DNA from: Bacteriovoracaceae bacterium
GTDB taxonomy: Bacteria > Bdellovibrionota > Bacteriovoracia > Bacteriovoracales > Bacteriovoracaceae
DNA length: 64,000 bases
Direction of reading: 5' to 3'
Assembly (NCBI GenBank): GCA_016786485.1
Contig: JAEUWD010000022.1
Location: forward strand, 1-64,000
This document shows, one piece after another, positions 43,744 through 52,009 of this stretch (its first letter is position 1; each line of letters begins with the position of its first letter). The notes beneath the pieces are model-generated. The model had not been told where the DNA came from. It searched no databases and worked only from the letters and a program-made list of their open reading frames with translations. Made by a program: the position numbers and the translations under genes.

Positions 43744-45729
43744 TTAATTTTTTATACGGGGTAGCACATAAAGGTCGTAAATCGCGCCAAAGAAAATAGT
43801 CAATGTCATGCTGGCACCAAATTGACTTATTGGTAAAAAATAATGAGGGATAAAACAGCAAAATCCTAGAATCAAAATCAGACTCGAGATGAGAACCGGC
43901 ATATAAATCGCCTGGTTAAGCTCATCGTGGTGAAATTTTTCTTTCGAAGCATGGAGCAGATGGATAGTAGCATCCACAATTATTCCGAAGGAAACACTGA
44001 AGGTCATAATGGTGGCCACATTCAATGAAAGCCCGAAGAGATAAAAAGCGATAATTGTCATTAAGGGCGGGCATAGGTTGACCAAAACAAATATAAAAAA
44101 ATCGCCCAAACTCCTAAAAGAAAATCCAACAATGAGACTTACGACCAACAAACCCATAAAAAAACTATTGGCCAATGTTTGCAACAGATTCTTTTGTGAA
44201 TTCATTAAAGAGTAATTAAGACCTCCAAACTGATAGTAATATTCGCTTTGCTCCAACTTGTTGCGGATTTTTCCGATAAGTTTTAAATAATCTTCTGTAT
44301 CCAGTGATTGAGAGAGAATTGTTAATGGGTAATAATCCGAATTAAAGCTTTGTTTAAGATTACTGGGAATTTGTGAAATCAGCGCAAAAGTAGAAACTTC
44401 AAAATCGGGCAACTTATATTCAGCCGTATAAATGTAGTTGGCTTGTTTAACCATTTCAATTTGTGAAATTATCTTGGTCTCTGCTGGCAAAATCTGAAGC
44501 AACTCTTGCTCTAGCTTTTCAAGCTTTTTATAATCTCTAACTGAAATCTTCTCATCGATTTTGTGCAATCTTAATTCGAGAATGGGTGTGCCAATCAGAT
44601 TCTTTTCAACAAATTTAATATTACTCACAACCTCATTATGCTCAGGGAAAAAATAAAGTGCCTCAACTTGGATCGGAAGCTTTAAAAAAATCCAAGGTCC
44701 GACAAGTAGTGGAATGATTAAAAAGGCATAGGCCAACCACTTGGGTAATTTTATTTTTTCGATATTTATTTTTGGCTGCCAGATTTTAATATTTGTCTTG
44801 AGTGGTAAAAAAATAAAAACAATCAAATTAATGACGGAAGCGATGAAGAGTGAGAACGTCGACATTTGAGCAAACTGAATAATCGCCGGGATATCACTAA
44901 TCGAGAGCGAATAAAGACCTAAGAGTGTTGTCAGTAGCATAATAAGAACTGGTATCAATTTTTTTCCAACCAGCACTTTTTTACTTTGATAGTGAGCAAA
45001 ACCATAAAAAAGATGAAAATTTAAACTTAGGATAACCACAAAATTAATCAACGGAGTTAAACTCGATAAAATATTACTCTCTTCATAAAATAACTTGAGC
45101 GAAACTTGAGCGATAGCAATCGACAAGAGAGAAAAATGAAACAAATAAAGTGTAATAAAAACATTTCTGAGAAAAAATAATAAAAAAGCAAAAGAGATAA
45201 TAATAAGCGATGGCAAAACATACAGCTTAATACTCTCTGTGGCCTTACCTATCTCGTAATTCAAATAAGAAAGACCTGAGTAAACAGTTTTATCTGCCAA
45301 TGACTTAGCACTAAGCTCTTCAAAATAGGCTTTGAAGTAACCCCGCTTGGATTCCGGCACTTTCAGTATTTGCGTAAAACTATTGTCCGTTATCAATTTC
45401 ATCGGAAGCATCGGGTGTTTCTGATAAAAAGCTTGTTGGGCCGCAATCTCTGGTAGCTTTGAAACAGACTCCGAACTTATGAATTCGGCCGTTTCAAAAT
45501 GAGCTTCAGTAATCGATGAAATTCTTTCTCGCTCACGTTGCATCAACTGAGCATCAGCAGCGTTGAATAGACTATGGATAATAAAGATATCGTCTTCGAC
45601 TTTAAAAAGATTCTTAGTCGATTTTGAAATCAGCAAACTTTCTGAATTATTTTGTGGCAAATCATCAGTCCAAACCAAGCCTGAAACAATAACAAGATAA
45701 GCCAGACAAAGGTAAATTTTAGTTTGCAT
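43744..45729 (-). CDS. RND/MMPL-type membrane exporter
   Basis: A 661-residue protein with a typical two-repeat RND layout: membrane helix at 5-22, a periplasmic loop to ~165, five or six helices (to ~320), a helix at ~332-350, a second loop to ~515, then five helices to the end. The TM10 proton-relay acid is present in SFGIIVDATIHLL, but the TM4 counterpart (VVILSLNFHLFYGF) lacks the usual Asp. Last gene of the phenolic-lipid operon, overlapping yceI by 11 bases; by analogy with MMPL lipid pumps it probably moves the polyketide-derived lipid across the envelope. Confidence 0.8.
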   Translation of the reverse strand: MQTKIYLCLAYLVIVSGLVWTDDLPQNNSESLLISKSTKNLFKVEDDIFIIHSLFNAADAQLMQRERERISSITEAHFETAEFISSESVSKLPEIAAQQAFYQKHPMLPMKLITDNSFTQILKVPESKRGYFKAYFEELSAKSLADKTVYSGLSYLNYEIGKATESIKLYVLPSLIIISFAFLLFFLRNVFITLYLFHFSLLSIAIAQVSLKLFYEESNILSSLTPLINFVVILSLNFHLFYGFAHYQSKKVLVGKKLIPVLIMLLTTLLGLYSLSISDIPAIIQFAQMSTFSLFIASVINLIVFIFLPLKTNIKIWQPKINIEKIKLPKWLAYAFLIIPLLVGPWIFLKLPIQVEALYFFPEHNEVVSNIKFVEKNLIGTPILELRLHKIDEKISVRDYKKLEKLEQELLQILPAETKIISQIEMVKQANYIYTAEYKLPDFEVSTFALISQIPSNLKQSFNSDYYPLTILSQSLDTEDYLKLIGKIRNKLEQSEYYYQFGGLNYSLMNSQKNLLQTLANSFFMGLLVVSLIVGFSFRSLGDFFIFVLVNLCPPLMTIIAFYLFGLSLNVATIMTFSVSFGIIVDATIHLLHASKEKFHHDELNQAIYMPVLISSLILILGFCCFIPHYFLPISQFGASMTLTIFFGAIYDLYVLPRIKN

Positions 45730-46291
45730 CTAAGTTCACATCAAAATCAATATCAAACTTATCGTTAACACTCGCGATACTGATAGAAGGGTCCGCAATT
45801 TTAAGCTCTTTAAGGCTAAAATGCGTCTCGCCTTCCACTCGATAACCACTTTCTGATTTTTTTATTTCAAGTTCAATCGGGACTTCCACCTGATTTTCTC
45901 GGACCTTCAAAATACCGACAACTTGCTGCTTGCCTTCTTGCATATCCAGAGCTTTTGACAACTCGAAACTTATTTGAGGATATTTTTTAGTCTCTAAACA
46001 GAGCTCATACATCTTTTCATTTCTGGAACCACTATCCGTATCGATACTCTTAGCTTCGATGATGACTTTCAATTTTTCCATTTTAAGTTTTGTTAACTGA
46101 TAATCAATTTTGAATTTTTTCACATAGCCATCAAAGTCAGTCGTCACAAGACCCAGTTTGGTACTTTCTCCTTCAAATTTTAAATAATTTTTTGCTTCCT
46201 TTGCTTCATCGTAGCTAGCAAAGGCAAAGATTTTTTCGGTAGCGAAACTTGAAAATGAGAACAAAGAGCAAAAAATCATAATCACTAACAT
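45719..46291 (-). CDS. YceI-family lipid-binding periplasmic protein
   Basis: A 190-residue protein with a signal peptide (MLVIMIFCSLFSFSSFATE). The YceI beta-barrel pattern is clear: LKFEGESTKLGLVTTDFDGYVKKF, KMYELCLETKKYPQISFELS and the end DPSISIASVNDKFDIDFDVN. The family binds polyisoprenoids or other amphiphiles inside its barrel. In this operon it would be the carrier between the inner-membrane enzymes and the exporter. Confidence 0.85.
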   Translation of the reverse strand: MLVIMIFCSLFSFSSFATEKIFAFASYDEAKEAKNYLKFEGESTKLGLVTTDFDGYVKKFKIDYQLTKLKMEKLKVIIEAKSIDTDSGSRNEKMYELCLETKKYPQISFELSKALDMQEGKQQVVGILKVRENQVEVPIELEIKKSESGYRVEGETHFSLKELKIADPSISIASVNDKFDIDFDVNLDAN

Positions 46292-46294
46292 AAA

Positions 46295-46816
46295 TCACCT
46301 CTGGGCTAAAATTTTATTTTCTAATTTGATCCGTTTCCATAAAAATATCAGTTTAATCATAAGAAAAGTAGTTAATGTTATGTAGCATTTAAAAAGTAGT
46401 GGGATAAAAATAAATTCAAAAACAACCGCAAGATAATTAGGATGTTTTATATATTTGTAAATCCCCGTTCTTACATTTACCCCTCTTTCAATTTCAAGGA
46501 TTGGAATGGTCCAGTAGATGCCTAATTCTTTCATGCTTAAGCCTCTCAGGACAAAAGCGATAAAAATAAAAAAAATGCAAAGAAAAAGCCAGCTGCCTGA
46601 AATCGTCATTTGCTCTGAGTATATAAACTCAGTCATAAGTGAAATAAACCATAAGACATGAATCCCCATCATGAATTTCTTCTCTTTGAGTGAATGATTC
46701 ACAATCTTAGGAAACTGCGCTGAAAGTATTCTTTCGTTTCGTTTTGATAGACGCATTTCGATCAAACGATAAATAATCATTACCGTTATAAAAGTTGTAA
46801 ATACTTTTAGTTCCAT
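46295..46816 (-). CDS. Isoprenylcysteine-methyltransferase-like membrane methyltransferase
   Basis: A 173-residue membrane protein with four to five helices and the ICMT/PEMT-type signature GIYKYIKHPNYLAVVFEF, where the HPNY segment helps form the SAM site. In the streptomycete srs cluster the analogous SrsB methylates the alkylresorcinol made by the type III PKS; the gene order here supports the same role. One base from the polyketide synthase gene. Confidence 0.82.
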   Translation of the reverse strand: MELKVFTTFITVMIIYRLIEMRLSKRNERILSAQFPKIVNHSLKEKKFMMGIHVLWFISLMTEFIYSEQMTISGSWLFLCIFFIFIAFVLRGLSMKELGIYWTIPILEIERGVNVRTGIYKYIKHPNYLAVVFEFIFIPLLFKCYITLTTFLMIKLIFLWKRIKLENKILAQR

Positions 46817-46817
46817 A

Positions 46818-47876
46818 TTACTTTAATTGCTTTAAAAGTGTTATTTCTGAGTTAAATCCAGGTCCCATCGCCATCAAGAAACCCATTTCACCTTTTTGAC
46901 CTAGTGGTCTTGTAAGGCTTCGCTCCAAGACATTCAAAACAGAAACTGATGACATATTTCCATTCGCCGCCAAGCTTTGCCAGCTATGTTGAAAATGTTC
47001 ATCTGTTAAACCTAAACTTGATGCCAGCGCTTTCAAAACCTTCGGGCCTCCTGGATGAGAAACAACAAATTTAACATCACGTGAACTCAATTTATTTAAA
47101 TCGAGTATGTGTTGACTATTTTTAGGAACTTCATTCTCAACCAGTTGTGCCACATCTCCACTTAAAACAATTTGAAAGCCTGTTTCAAGAATATTCCATC
47201 CCATGGTCGTTTCAGTTTTTGGATAAAAGAAGGCCTGATAATCGACAACTTCAAATCCTGCCGTTTTGGCCAAAGGATGTTCATCTCCGACCAACAGCAC
47301 TGCTGCTGCACCATCACCAAAGAGAGATGTTCCAACAAAATTGGCAACACTCACATCACGCAGTTGGAAAGTTAAAGAGCAAAGTTCAAGCCCCACTAAA
47401 ATCGCAGCTTTTTTGGGATTGGCTTTTAGAAAATCATGTGCACGATTAATCCCAGCACATCCACCTAAACAACCAAATCCAAACAAAGGCAATCTTTTAG
47501 CGTTGGTCGAAATATTCAACTCGTTCATTAAAATCGTATCAAGACTAGGAATCGAAAAACCAGTAACTGAAGTTGTTACTAAATAATCGATCTCGCTGCC
47601 ATTCAGACCAGTTTTTTCAAACAATTCGAGAACTGCCTTTTTGGCCAGCTTACTTCCATGCTCTTGCCACAATTGATTACGTTGAACCAAAGTGGCGAGC
47701 TCGGTATATTTTTCGATCGGCAAAACTAAGTGGCGTTCTTTGACTTGCACATTTTCAAAGAAGCTTAATAACTTTTTACTTTGCTTAGGCCATAATGTGG
47801 CAATAAAATCATAGATCTGGTTTTGTGAATAAACATTTTCAGGAAAAACTGTCGTAGCTTGAATAATTTTTGTCAT
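46818..47876 (-). CDS. Type III polyketide synthase (alkylresorcinol/alkylpyrone type)
   Basis: A 352-residue chalcone-synthase-fold enzyme. The catalytic triad is complete: Cys136 (FGFGCLGG), His274 (VSHPGGPKVL) and Asn307 (ANGNMSSVSV). It condenses malonyl units onto an acyl starter and cyclises the chain. Because of its bacterial neighbours (ICMT methyltransferase, FAD hydroxylase) it is probably a fatty-acyl-primed phenolic-lipid synthase like SrsA or ArsB. Starter length and ring type cannot be told from sequence by eye. Confidence 0.9.
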   Translation of the reverse strand: MTKIIQATTVFPENVYSQNQIYDFIATLWPKQSKKLLSFFENVQVKERHLVLPIEKYTELATLVQRNQLWQEHGSKLAKKAVLELFEKTGLNGSEIDYLVTTSVTGFSIPSLDTILMNELNISTNAKRLPLFGFGCLGGCAGINRAHDFLKANPKKAAILVGLELCSLTFQLRDVSVANFVGTSLFGDGAAAVLLVGDEHPLAKTAGFEVVDYQAFFYPKTETTMGWNILETGFQIVLSGDVAQLVENEVPKNSQHILDLNKLSSRDVKFVVSHPGGPKVLKALASSLGLTDEHFQHSWQSLAANGNMSSVSVLNVLERSLTRPLGQKGEMGFLMAMGPGFNSEITLLKQLK

Positions 47877-47886
47877 ATAAACCCCT

Positions 47887-49059
47887 CTAGAATAATAGTT
47901 TTTTTAACCCTTGAATAGGACTATAAATATTGCCAACAACTCCGATAAAAATATTTGCGCGCTCTTGTTTCTTCTTCAGAAAATTTGCGATGAGGTAACA
48001 AAGAAAAGGTGAACGAATCACATATTGAAAAATTCTATTGAGAATTCCTTTTTGAAAGTTTTGCTGCTTTTTCTTTTTCTTATAATTTTCTAATGCTAAA
48101 CCGATGTCCGATTCTAAATGAAGTTCGTTGGCAAGAAGTTGAGCACTCGATAAGGCATAGGTCATCCCTTCACCAGTTAAGGGATCTAAAAAGCCGGCCG
48201 CGTCTCCGACATACGCCAATTGCTCGCCAGCTAAAAAAGAATTCGAACTTGAAATAGGAAATAAAGATTTAATTTCTTGGCTTGGATTTAATTTTTCAAA
48301 CATCCCCAACAAGAGTGGACTTTGTTCAATATAATAATTCATCAACTCTGTCGGTGAATTGAAAGCTTTAAGCTGATCTTTGTAGCAGACAATCGAAAAA
48401 TTTATTTCATTGGGAGAAATCGGATCAAGTCCACAGTAAGCTCCATCCTTAAAAATATGCATTTGACCTATTCGCGTATAATCACATAAATTTTTGAGTG
48501 GTAAAAAGCAGTGAAGTGCAATTCTTCCATTCTCGTTAATTTTATTATGACCCAATATTTTGGCGACTTTAGAGTTCAGTCCATCAGCGGCTATCAATAA
48601 TTCGGCCCGATAAAATTCTCCGTTTTCCGTTTTGACATTCCAGAGGCCATCCGTTTTTTCTACCGCCTGTACCGATGTTCCTGACACAAATTTGGCTGAC
48701 GGTAATTCCAGGTATTTTTTTAAAAGAAAACTATCTAGATATTGGCGGTTAATAGATAAGCCATGCTGCTCTTTTTTGTCATTTGGGAAAAATGAAAGAA
48801 TCTGATGTAGGCCCGGACTCACGATCTTCATTCCATACAACGGACTGCCTATTTTCGATAGTTCCTCATAAAAACCAATTTGTTTGAGCACCCTAACACC
48901 CATCGGAGTTAAATACTCACCACAAACCTTGCGAGTAATAGCTTTCTTTTTATCCAGTAATATTACATTCCAGCCTTGTTTGGTCAGCAGGTAAGCCGAT
49001 AAGATACCTGCCGGTCCGGCCCCTATAACAATTGCTGATTTAGTGTTTGGCATTTTCAT
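47887..49059 (-). CDS. FAD-dependent monooxygenase (geranylgeranyl-reductase-like fold)
   Basis: A 390-residue flavoprotein: FAD loop IVIGAGPAGILSAYLL near residue 10, second FAD strand LLIAADGLNSKVAKILG near 160, and the GD motif YVGDAAGFLDPLTGEGMTYA near 285. It resembles SrsC, which hydroxylates the alkylresorcinol to a quinone. First gene of the five-gene operon; ATG 49059 (AAGAGGT upstream) or the in-frame ATG six bases on could be the start. The divergent regulator lies across a 92-base intergenic region. Confidence 0.83.
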   Translation of the reverse strand: MKMPNTKSAIVIGAGPAGILSAYLLTKQGWNVILLDKKKAITRKVCGEYLTPMGVRVLKQIGFYEELSKIGSPLYGMKIVSPGLHQILSFFPNDKKEQHGLSINRQYLDSFLLKKYLELPSAKFVSGTSVQAVEKTDGLWNVKTENGEFYRAELLIAADGLNSKVAKILGHNKINENGRIALHCFLPLKNLCDYTRIGQMHIFKDGAYCGLDPISPNEINFSIVCYKDQLKAFNSPTELMNYYIEQSPLLLGMFEKLNPSQEIKSLFPISSSNSFLAGEQLAYVGDAAGFLDPLTGEGMTYALSSAQLLANELHLESDIGLALENYKKKKKQQNFQKGILNRIFQYVIRSPFLCYLIANFLKKKQERANIFIGVVGNIYSPIQGLKKLLF

Positions 49060-49108
49060 TTTTACCTCTTACCCTTAGATAGTTTACGGAAAAAACAAAC
49101 TACAATAT

Positions 49109-49126
49109 ATCCTACATATGTAGGAT
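49109..49126. promoter_or_regulatory. 18-bp perfect palindrome, candidate LuxR-type operator
   Basis: ATCCTACATATGTAGGAT reads the same on both strands, between the FAD gene (-) and the LuxR-type gene (+). The size and half-site (CCTACAT) are like boxes bound by LuxR-family dimers. On the minus strand it abuts a -10-like TATATT (49104-49109) and on the plus strand overlaps the spacer before TATAAA (49130-49135), so it could control both genes. Confidence 0.7.
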
Positions 49127-49151
49127 CATTATAAATTCAAAAGGTTACTGA

Positions 49152-49715
49152 ATGCCTATAGTACGAAAGTCTAATAAAGAATTATTATTGGGAATGAGTA
49201 TATGCGTTTTTATAGTCGTTTTTACAGCAGTCGATATTACCCATGATATTCAAGATAACCTACCGACACGCCATTATCTGCATGAGCTTTTTTTAGCCAC
49301 CCTGGCCTTAGCTTGGTTGGTTCACCAAATCCTTTTTATTTTAAAACAAAGAAACAGCATCTTAGATATTAGTAATAAACTAAATATTGTAACCTCTGAA
49401 CGAAATCATTATCTTGAAAAAATTCATCTTATAAAAAATGACTTTCAACAAATTATACAAAATCAGTTTAATTTATGGGGATTATCAGATTCCGAGCGAG
49501 AAGTAGCACTGTACTTAATCAAGGGTGCTTCCATGAAAGAAATTGCAGAATGGCGTAATACAAGTGAAACCACCATTAGACAGCAAGCTTTATCTGTTTA
49601 CAAAAAAGCTCACTTAGCAGGTCGACAAGAGCTGGCTGGTTACTTCCTGGACGATTTATTTCAAGTTAACACGCCTGACATAGCAGACGCCGAAAAGATA
49701 ACCTCAAGCATATAA
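49152..49715 (+). CDS. Membrane-anchored LuxR-family transcription regulator
   Basis: A 187-residue protein: two membrane helices (LLLGMSICVFIVVFTAVDI and LHELFLATLALAWLVHQI), a coiled coil (about 75-110), then a LuxR-type HTH (LWGLSDSEREVALYLIKG, MKEIAEWRNTSETTIRQQA, VYKKAHLAGRQEL). There is no ligand or receiver domain, so the signal is probably sensed in the membrane or by the short loop. Divergent from the phenolic-lipid operon with a palindrome in between, it is the likely regulator of that operon. Confidence 0.83.
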   Translation: MPIVRKSNKELLLGMSICVFIVVFTAVDITHDIQDNLPTRHYLHELFLATLALAWLVHQILFILKQRNSILDISNKLNIVTSERNHYLEKIHLIKNDFQQIIQNQFNLWGLSDSEREVALYLIKGASMKEIAEWRNTSETTIRQQALSVYKKAHLAGRQELAGYFLDDLFQVNTPDIADAEKITSSI

Positions 49716-50669
49716 TTATGAACTTTTCTGGAATTTTTCACGAAACTGGCTGGGCGTTAGACCGGTATAATTTTTAAAGGCCGTATTAAAGGTCGATTTG
49801 GAAACAAATCCACAATCCATGGCAATAGATAAAATCTTATCTTCTTGAAACTTTGGATCACGCAAACGATTCATCGCCTCTTCAATTCGAAGCTTCATCA
49901 CCACTTCTGTGAAGTTTTGCTGAAGTCCGATGTTAAGCACTTGGCTTATTTTATAAAGTGGCAAATTAAAACGTTGAGAAAGATCGGTTACACGTAGTTC
50001 AGGATTTAGATAATTTTTCGAAGTCTGCAAATAACTATAAACATCTTTGGAAAGCGCCACCAATTCTTCTTGTGTGTAGTTAGATTTTTTATACTTACTA
50101 ATGCCTGAAAGTTTATCCGAGGTTAAAGCATTAACTAATCTTTCCCGATGCAAACAAAATAGGTAAGCAAAAAAAGTTTGGCTCACAATAATAAAAATGA
50201 GCATCAACATCCCGCCTACATTTCTCAAATCCCGAGAGAAAAGTCCTTCATGTCCATTGATTTCAAATCGCTGCCAATCGGCCAAAATTAAGACAATCAG
50301 AAAGATACTGTAGAAAACCATGTAGCGCTTCTTCGAAAATAAAAAAGCATTAAGAAGAATAAAAACGGGGAAAAAAAGAAGACTCAAATCACGATAGAAA
50401 AAACCCACGCGAAAAATATGATTAAGCAGCATATGTAAATAAAAAATATTTATAATGGTATTGGAACTCATCCAAGCGTAGCGAGCACCCATGTAACACA
50501 GCAATGTGCAAAAGGCTGCCATTTCAACCGGGAAAAGTAACTCTGGACTCCCCTGGTGTTGGCTAATCGCTACCCCAACATTAACGACCGCCAAAATAGA
50601 AATATAAAAAAAGATTTTCTCTAAAGATTTAAGGGTTAACTTCTCAATGGAGAGGTCGAAATCAAACAT
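49716..50669 (-). CDS. AraC-family regulator with N-terminal membrane domain
   Basis: A 317-residue protein: residues 15-185 hold six to seven hydrophobic helices (for example FYISILAVVNVGVAIS, MVFYSIFLIVLILADW and GGMLMLIFIIVSQTFFAYLF), then a helical AraC/XylS DNA-binding domain with IAMDCGFVSKSTFNTAFKNYTGLTPSQFREK. Membrane-bound AraC proteins of this form sense unknown envelope signals. Convergent with the LuxR-type gene, one base apart at the stops. Confidence 0.85.
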   Translation of the reverse strand: MFDFDLSIEKLTLKSLEKIFFYISILAVVNVGVAISQHQGSPELLFPVEMAAFCTLLCYMGARYAWMSSNTIINIFYLHMLLNHIFRVGFFYRDLSLLFFPVFILLNAFLFSKKRYMVFYSIFLIVLILADWQRFEINGHEGLFSRDLRNVGGMLMLIFIIVSQTFFAYLFCLHRERLVNALTSDKLSGISKYKKSNYTQEELVALSKDVYSYLQTSKNYLNPELRVTDLSQRFNLPLYKISQVLNIGLQQNFTEVVMKLRIEEAMNRLRDPKFQEDKILSIAMDCGFVSKSTFNTAFKNYTGLTPSQFREKFQKSS

Positions 50670-50803
50670 ATCAATGATTTAACACAAAAGCCGGTTAAAA
50701 CAAGACAAAAAACAAAGGTTCTATATTCTTGGCATAGACAAAAAACCGGTTCGATAACCTTGGCAAGGGCCACAGGAATAAAAAAATAAACGAAAATGTA
50801 TAT

Positions 50804-51409
50804 ATGAATGAATCGATAAAATTAAATTTACTGATACATGACTTGGCGAACAAATTGACCGTTTTGGACTTTCAATTAAGCCAAGCAGCAAAACTCACAG
50901 AAGAACACCCGGCCCACGAAAAAGTGCTGAGTGCGCTTAGAACGGTGGATATCATTAAAGGTGTTTGCTTTAGTTACCGTGAGAATAAAAACACAGCCTT
51001 CGACCTTAATGAGGCGTTAAGCACCGCCCTTACTAATTACCGAGAAATTTCAGGGGAATGTGATTTGGCCTTGAAGCCGGGACCGAAAGTAACGGTCGAA
51101 TGTGATCCCAATCTTTTTGAGAATGCTCTTCATAATATTATTTTAAATGCCATTAGCGCTGGCGCCACCATGATTGTGGTGAAGTATACCGCTCATCGTT
51201 TAATCATCCAAGACAATGGCAATGGCGTTAGCCCTGAGCAATTAGAACAGATGAACAAGAGCATTTCAACCAGTCCTTATAAAGGCCGTGGTCACGGAAT
51301 TAAAAGTCTCTTTTATTTTGCCTTTGTTTCAAAGTGGAATATTTATTTTAAACAGCATTCAAGCGACTGTGATTTTAAATCTGGTGTGACAGTTGAATTC
51401 GATTTTTAG
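50804..51409 (+). CDS. Minimal histidine-kinase-like protein without sensor domain
   Basis: A 201-residue protein. The phosphoacceptor helix starts LIHDLANKLTVLDF with His12 in an H-D-L-x-N box; the ATPase part has the N box ENALHNIILNAISAGA, G1 DNGNGVSPEQL and G2 GRGHGIKSL. It has no sensor, HAMP or membrane segment, and no response regulator follows. It may be a phosphotransfer or orphan kinase. Monocistronic, ending in a strong terminator. Confidence 0.72.
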   Translation: MNESIKLNLLIHDLANKLTVLDFQLSQAAKLTEEHPAHEKVLSALRTVDIIKGVCFSYRENKNTAFDLNEALSTALTNYREISGECDLALKPGPKVTVECDPNLFENALHNIILNAISAGATMIVVKYTAHRLIIQDNGNGVSPEQLEQMNKSISTSPYKGRGHGIKSLFYFAFVSKWNIYFKQHSSDCDFKSGVTVEFDF

Positions 51410-51443
51410 CTCCTGTTGAAGTGCGCTTGAACAAGAAAATCGG

Positions 51444-51477
51444 CCCCGGAATTTGCACCCACTTTCCGGGGTTTTTT
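51444..51477 (+). terminator. Terminator after histidine-kinase-like gene
   Basis: CCCCGGAA (51444-51451) pairs with TTCCGGGG (51464-51471), followed by six T's. Confidence 0.85.
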
Positions 51478-51486
51478 ATTTAGTGA

Positions 51487-52008
51487 CTAGTATTCTTCAC
51501 AACCATGCCAGCTCTTTTTAGACTTAATCTCATTATTGGCTTTTTGTGTGTTACTACGATTATTATCAACCAGCTTCTTATTCAAATCATGAGAACCATT
51601 GATTTTTAAGAAATGAATATTTTCTTTTAGAGCTTCCCATGAAGTAATACTTTTATTTGGACGCACTAAATGATTTCTCTCAAAAAGTAGTTCTACATAA
51701 TAATGAAACTGCTCTAAACGAAAACTCTCCAAGCCAAACATGTCGGTAATATCACTAATATTCATTTTATAAAATGCATTAGGTTTGAGATTAGCATCTT
51801 TCGCCATTTGCTCCAGCATCACGGCGATGTTGTGAACGAGATCTCCTCGATCCAGCACACCACTTTCTGTAACTCGAAGTCCTGTGCTATTTTTATTATT
51901 TCCCATCTCACTTAAATCATTATGAACTGCTTCTAGCGTTGCGATATCTCGCTGGGCATAGGCTGAAAAACTTAATACCAGTGAAAAGAAAAAAATGATT
52001 TTTAACAT
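51487..52008 (-). CDS. Exported protein of unknown family
   Basis: A 173-residue protein with signal peptide MLKIIFFFSLVLSFSAYAQ. The mature part is helical and charged, ending in HGCEEY with one cysteine. Two bases after the upstream exported gene; the two were probably expressed together. No family recognised. Confidence 0.62.
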   Translation of the reverse strand: MLKIIFFFSLVLSFSAYAQRDIATLEAVHNDLSEMGNNKNSTGLRVTESGVLDRGDLVHNIAVMLEQMAKDANLKPNAFYKMNISDITDMFGLESFRLEQFHYYVELLFERNHLVRPNKSITSWEALKENIHFLKINGSHDLNKKLVDNNRSNTQKANNEIKSKKSWHGCEEY

Positions 52009-52009
52009 A

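Noticed and set aside
47147-47586. Several plus-strand open frames inside the type III PKS gene
   Set aside because: They are shadows of the real minus-strand gene, which has an intact catalytic triad; no ribosome sites or family similarity on the plus strand.
50729-50765. Two TTGGCA copies 31 bases apart upstream of the kinase-like gene as sigma-54 promoters
   Set aside because: Neither is followed at the right distance by a GC element (TTGCW), so the sigma-54 pattern is incomplete.
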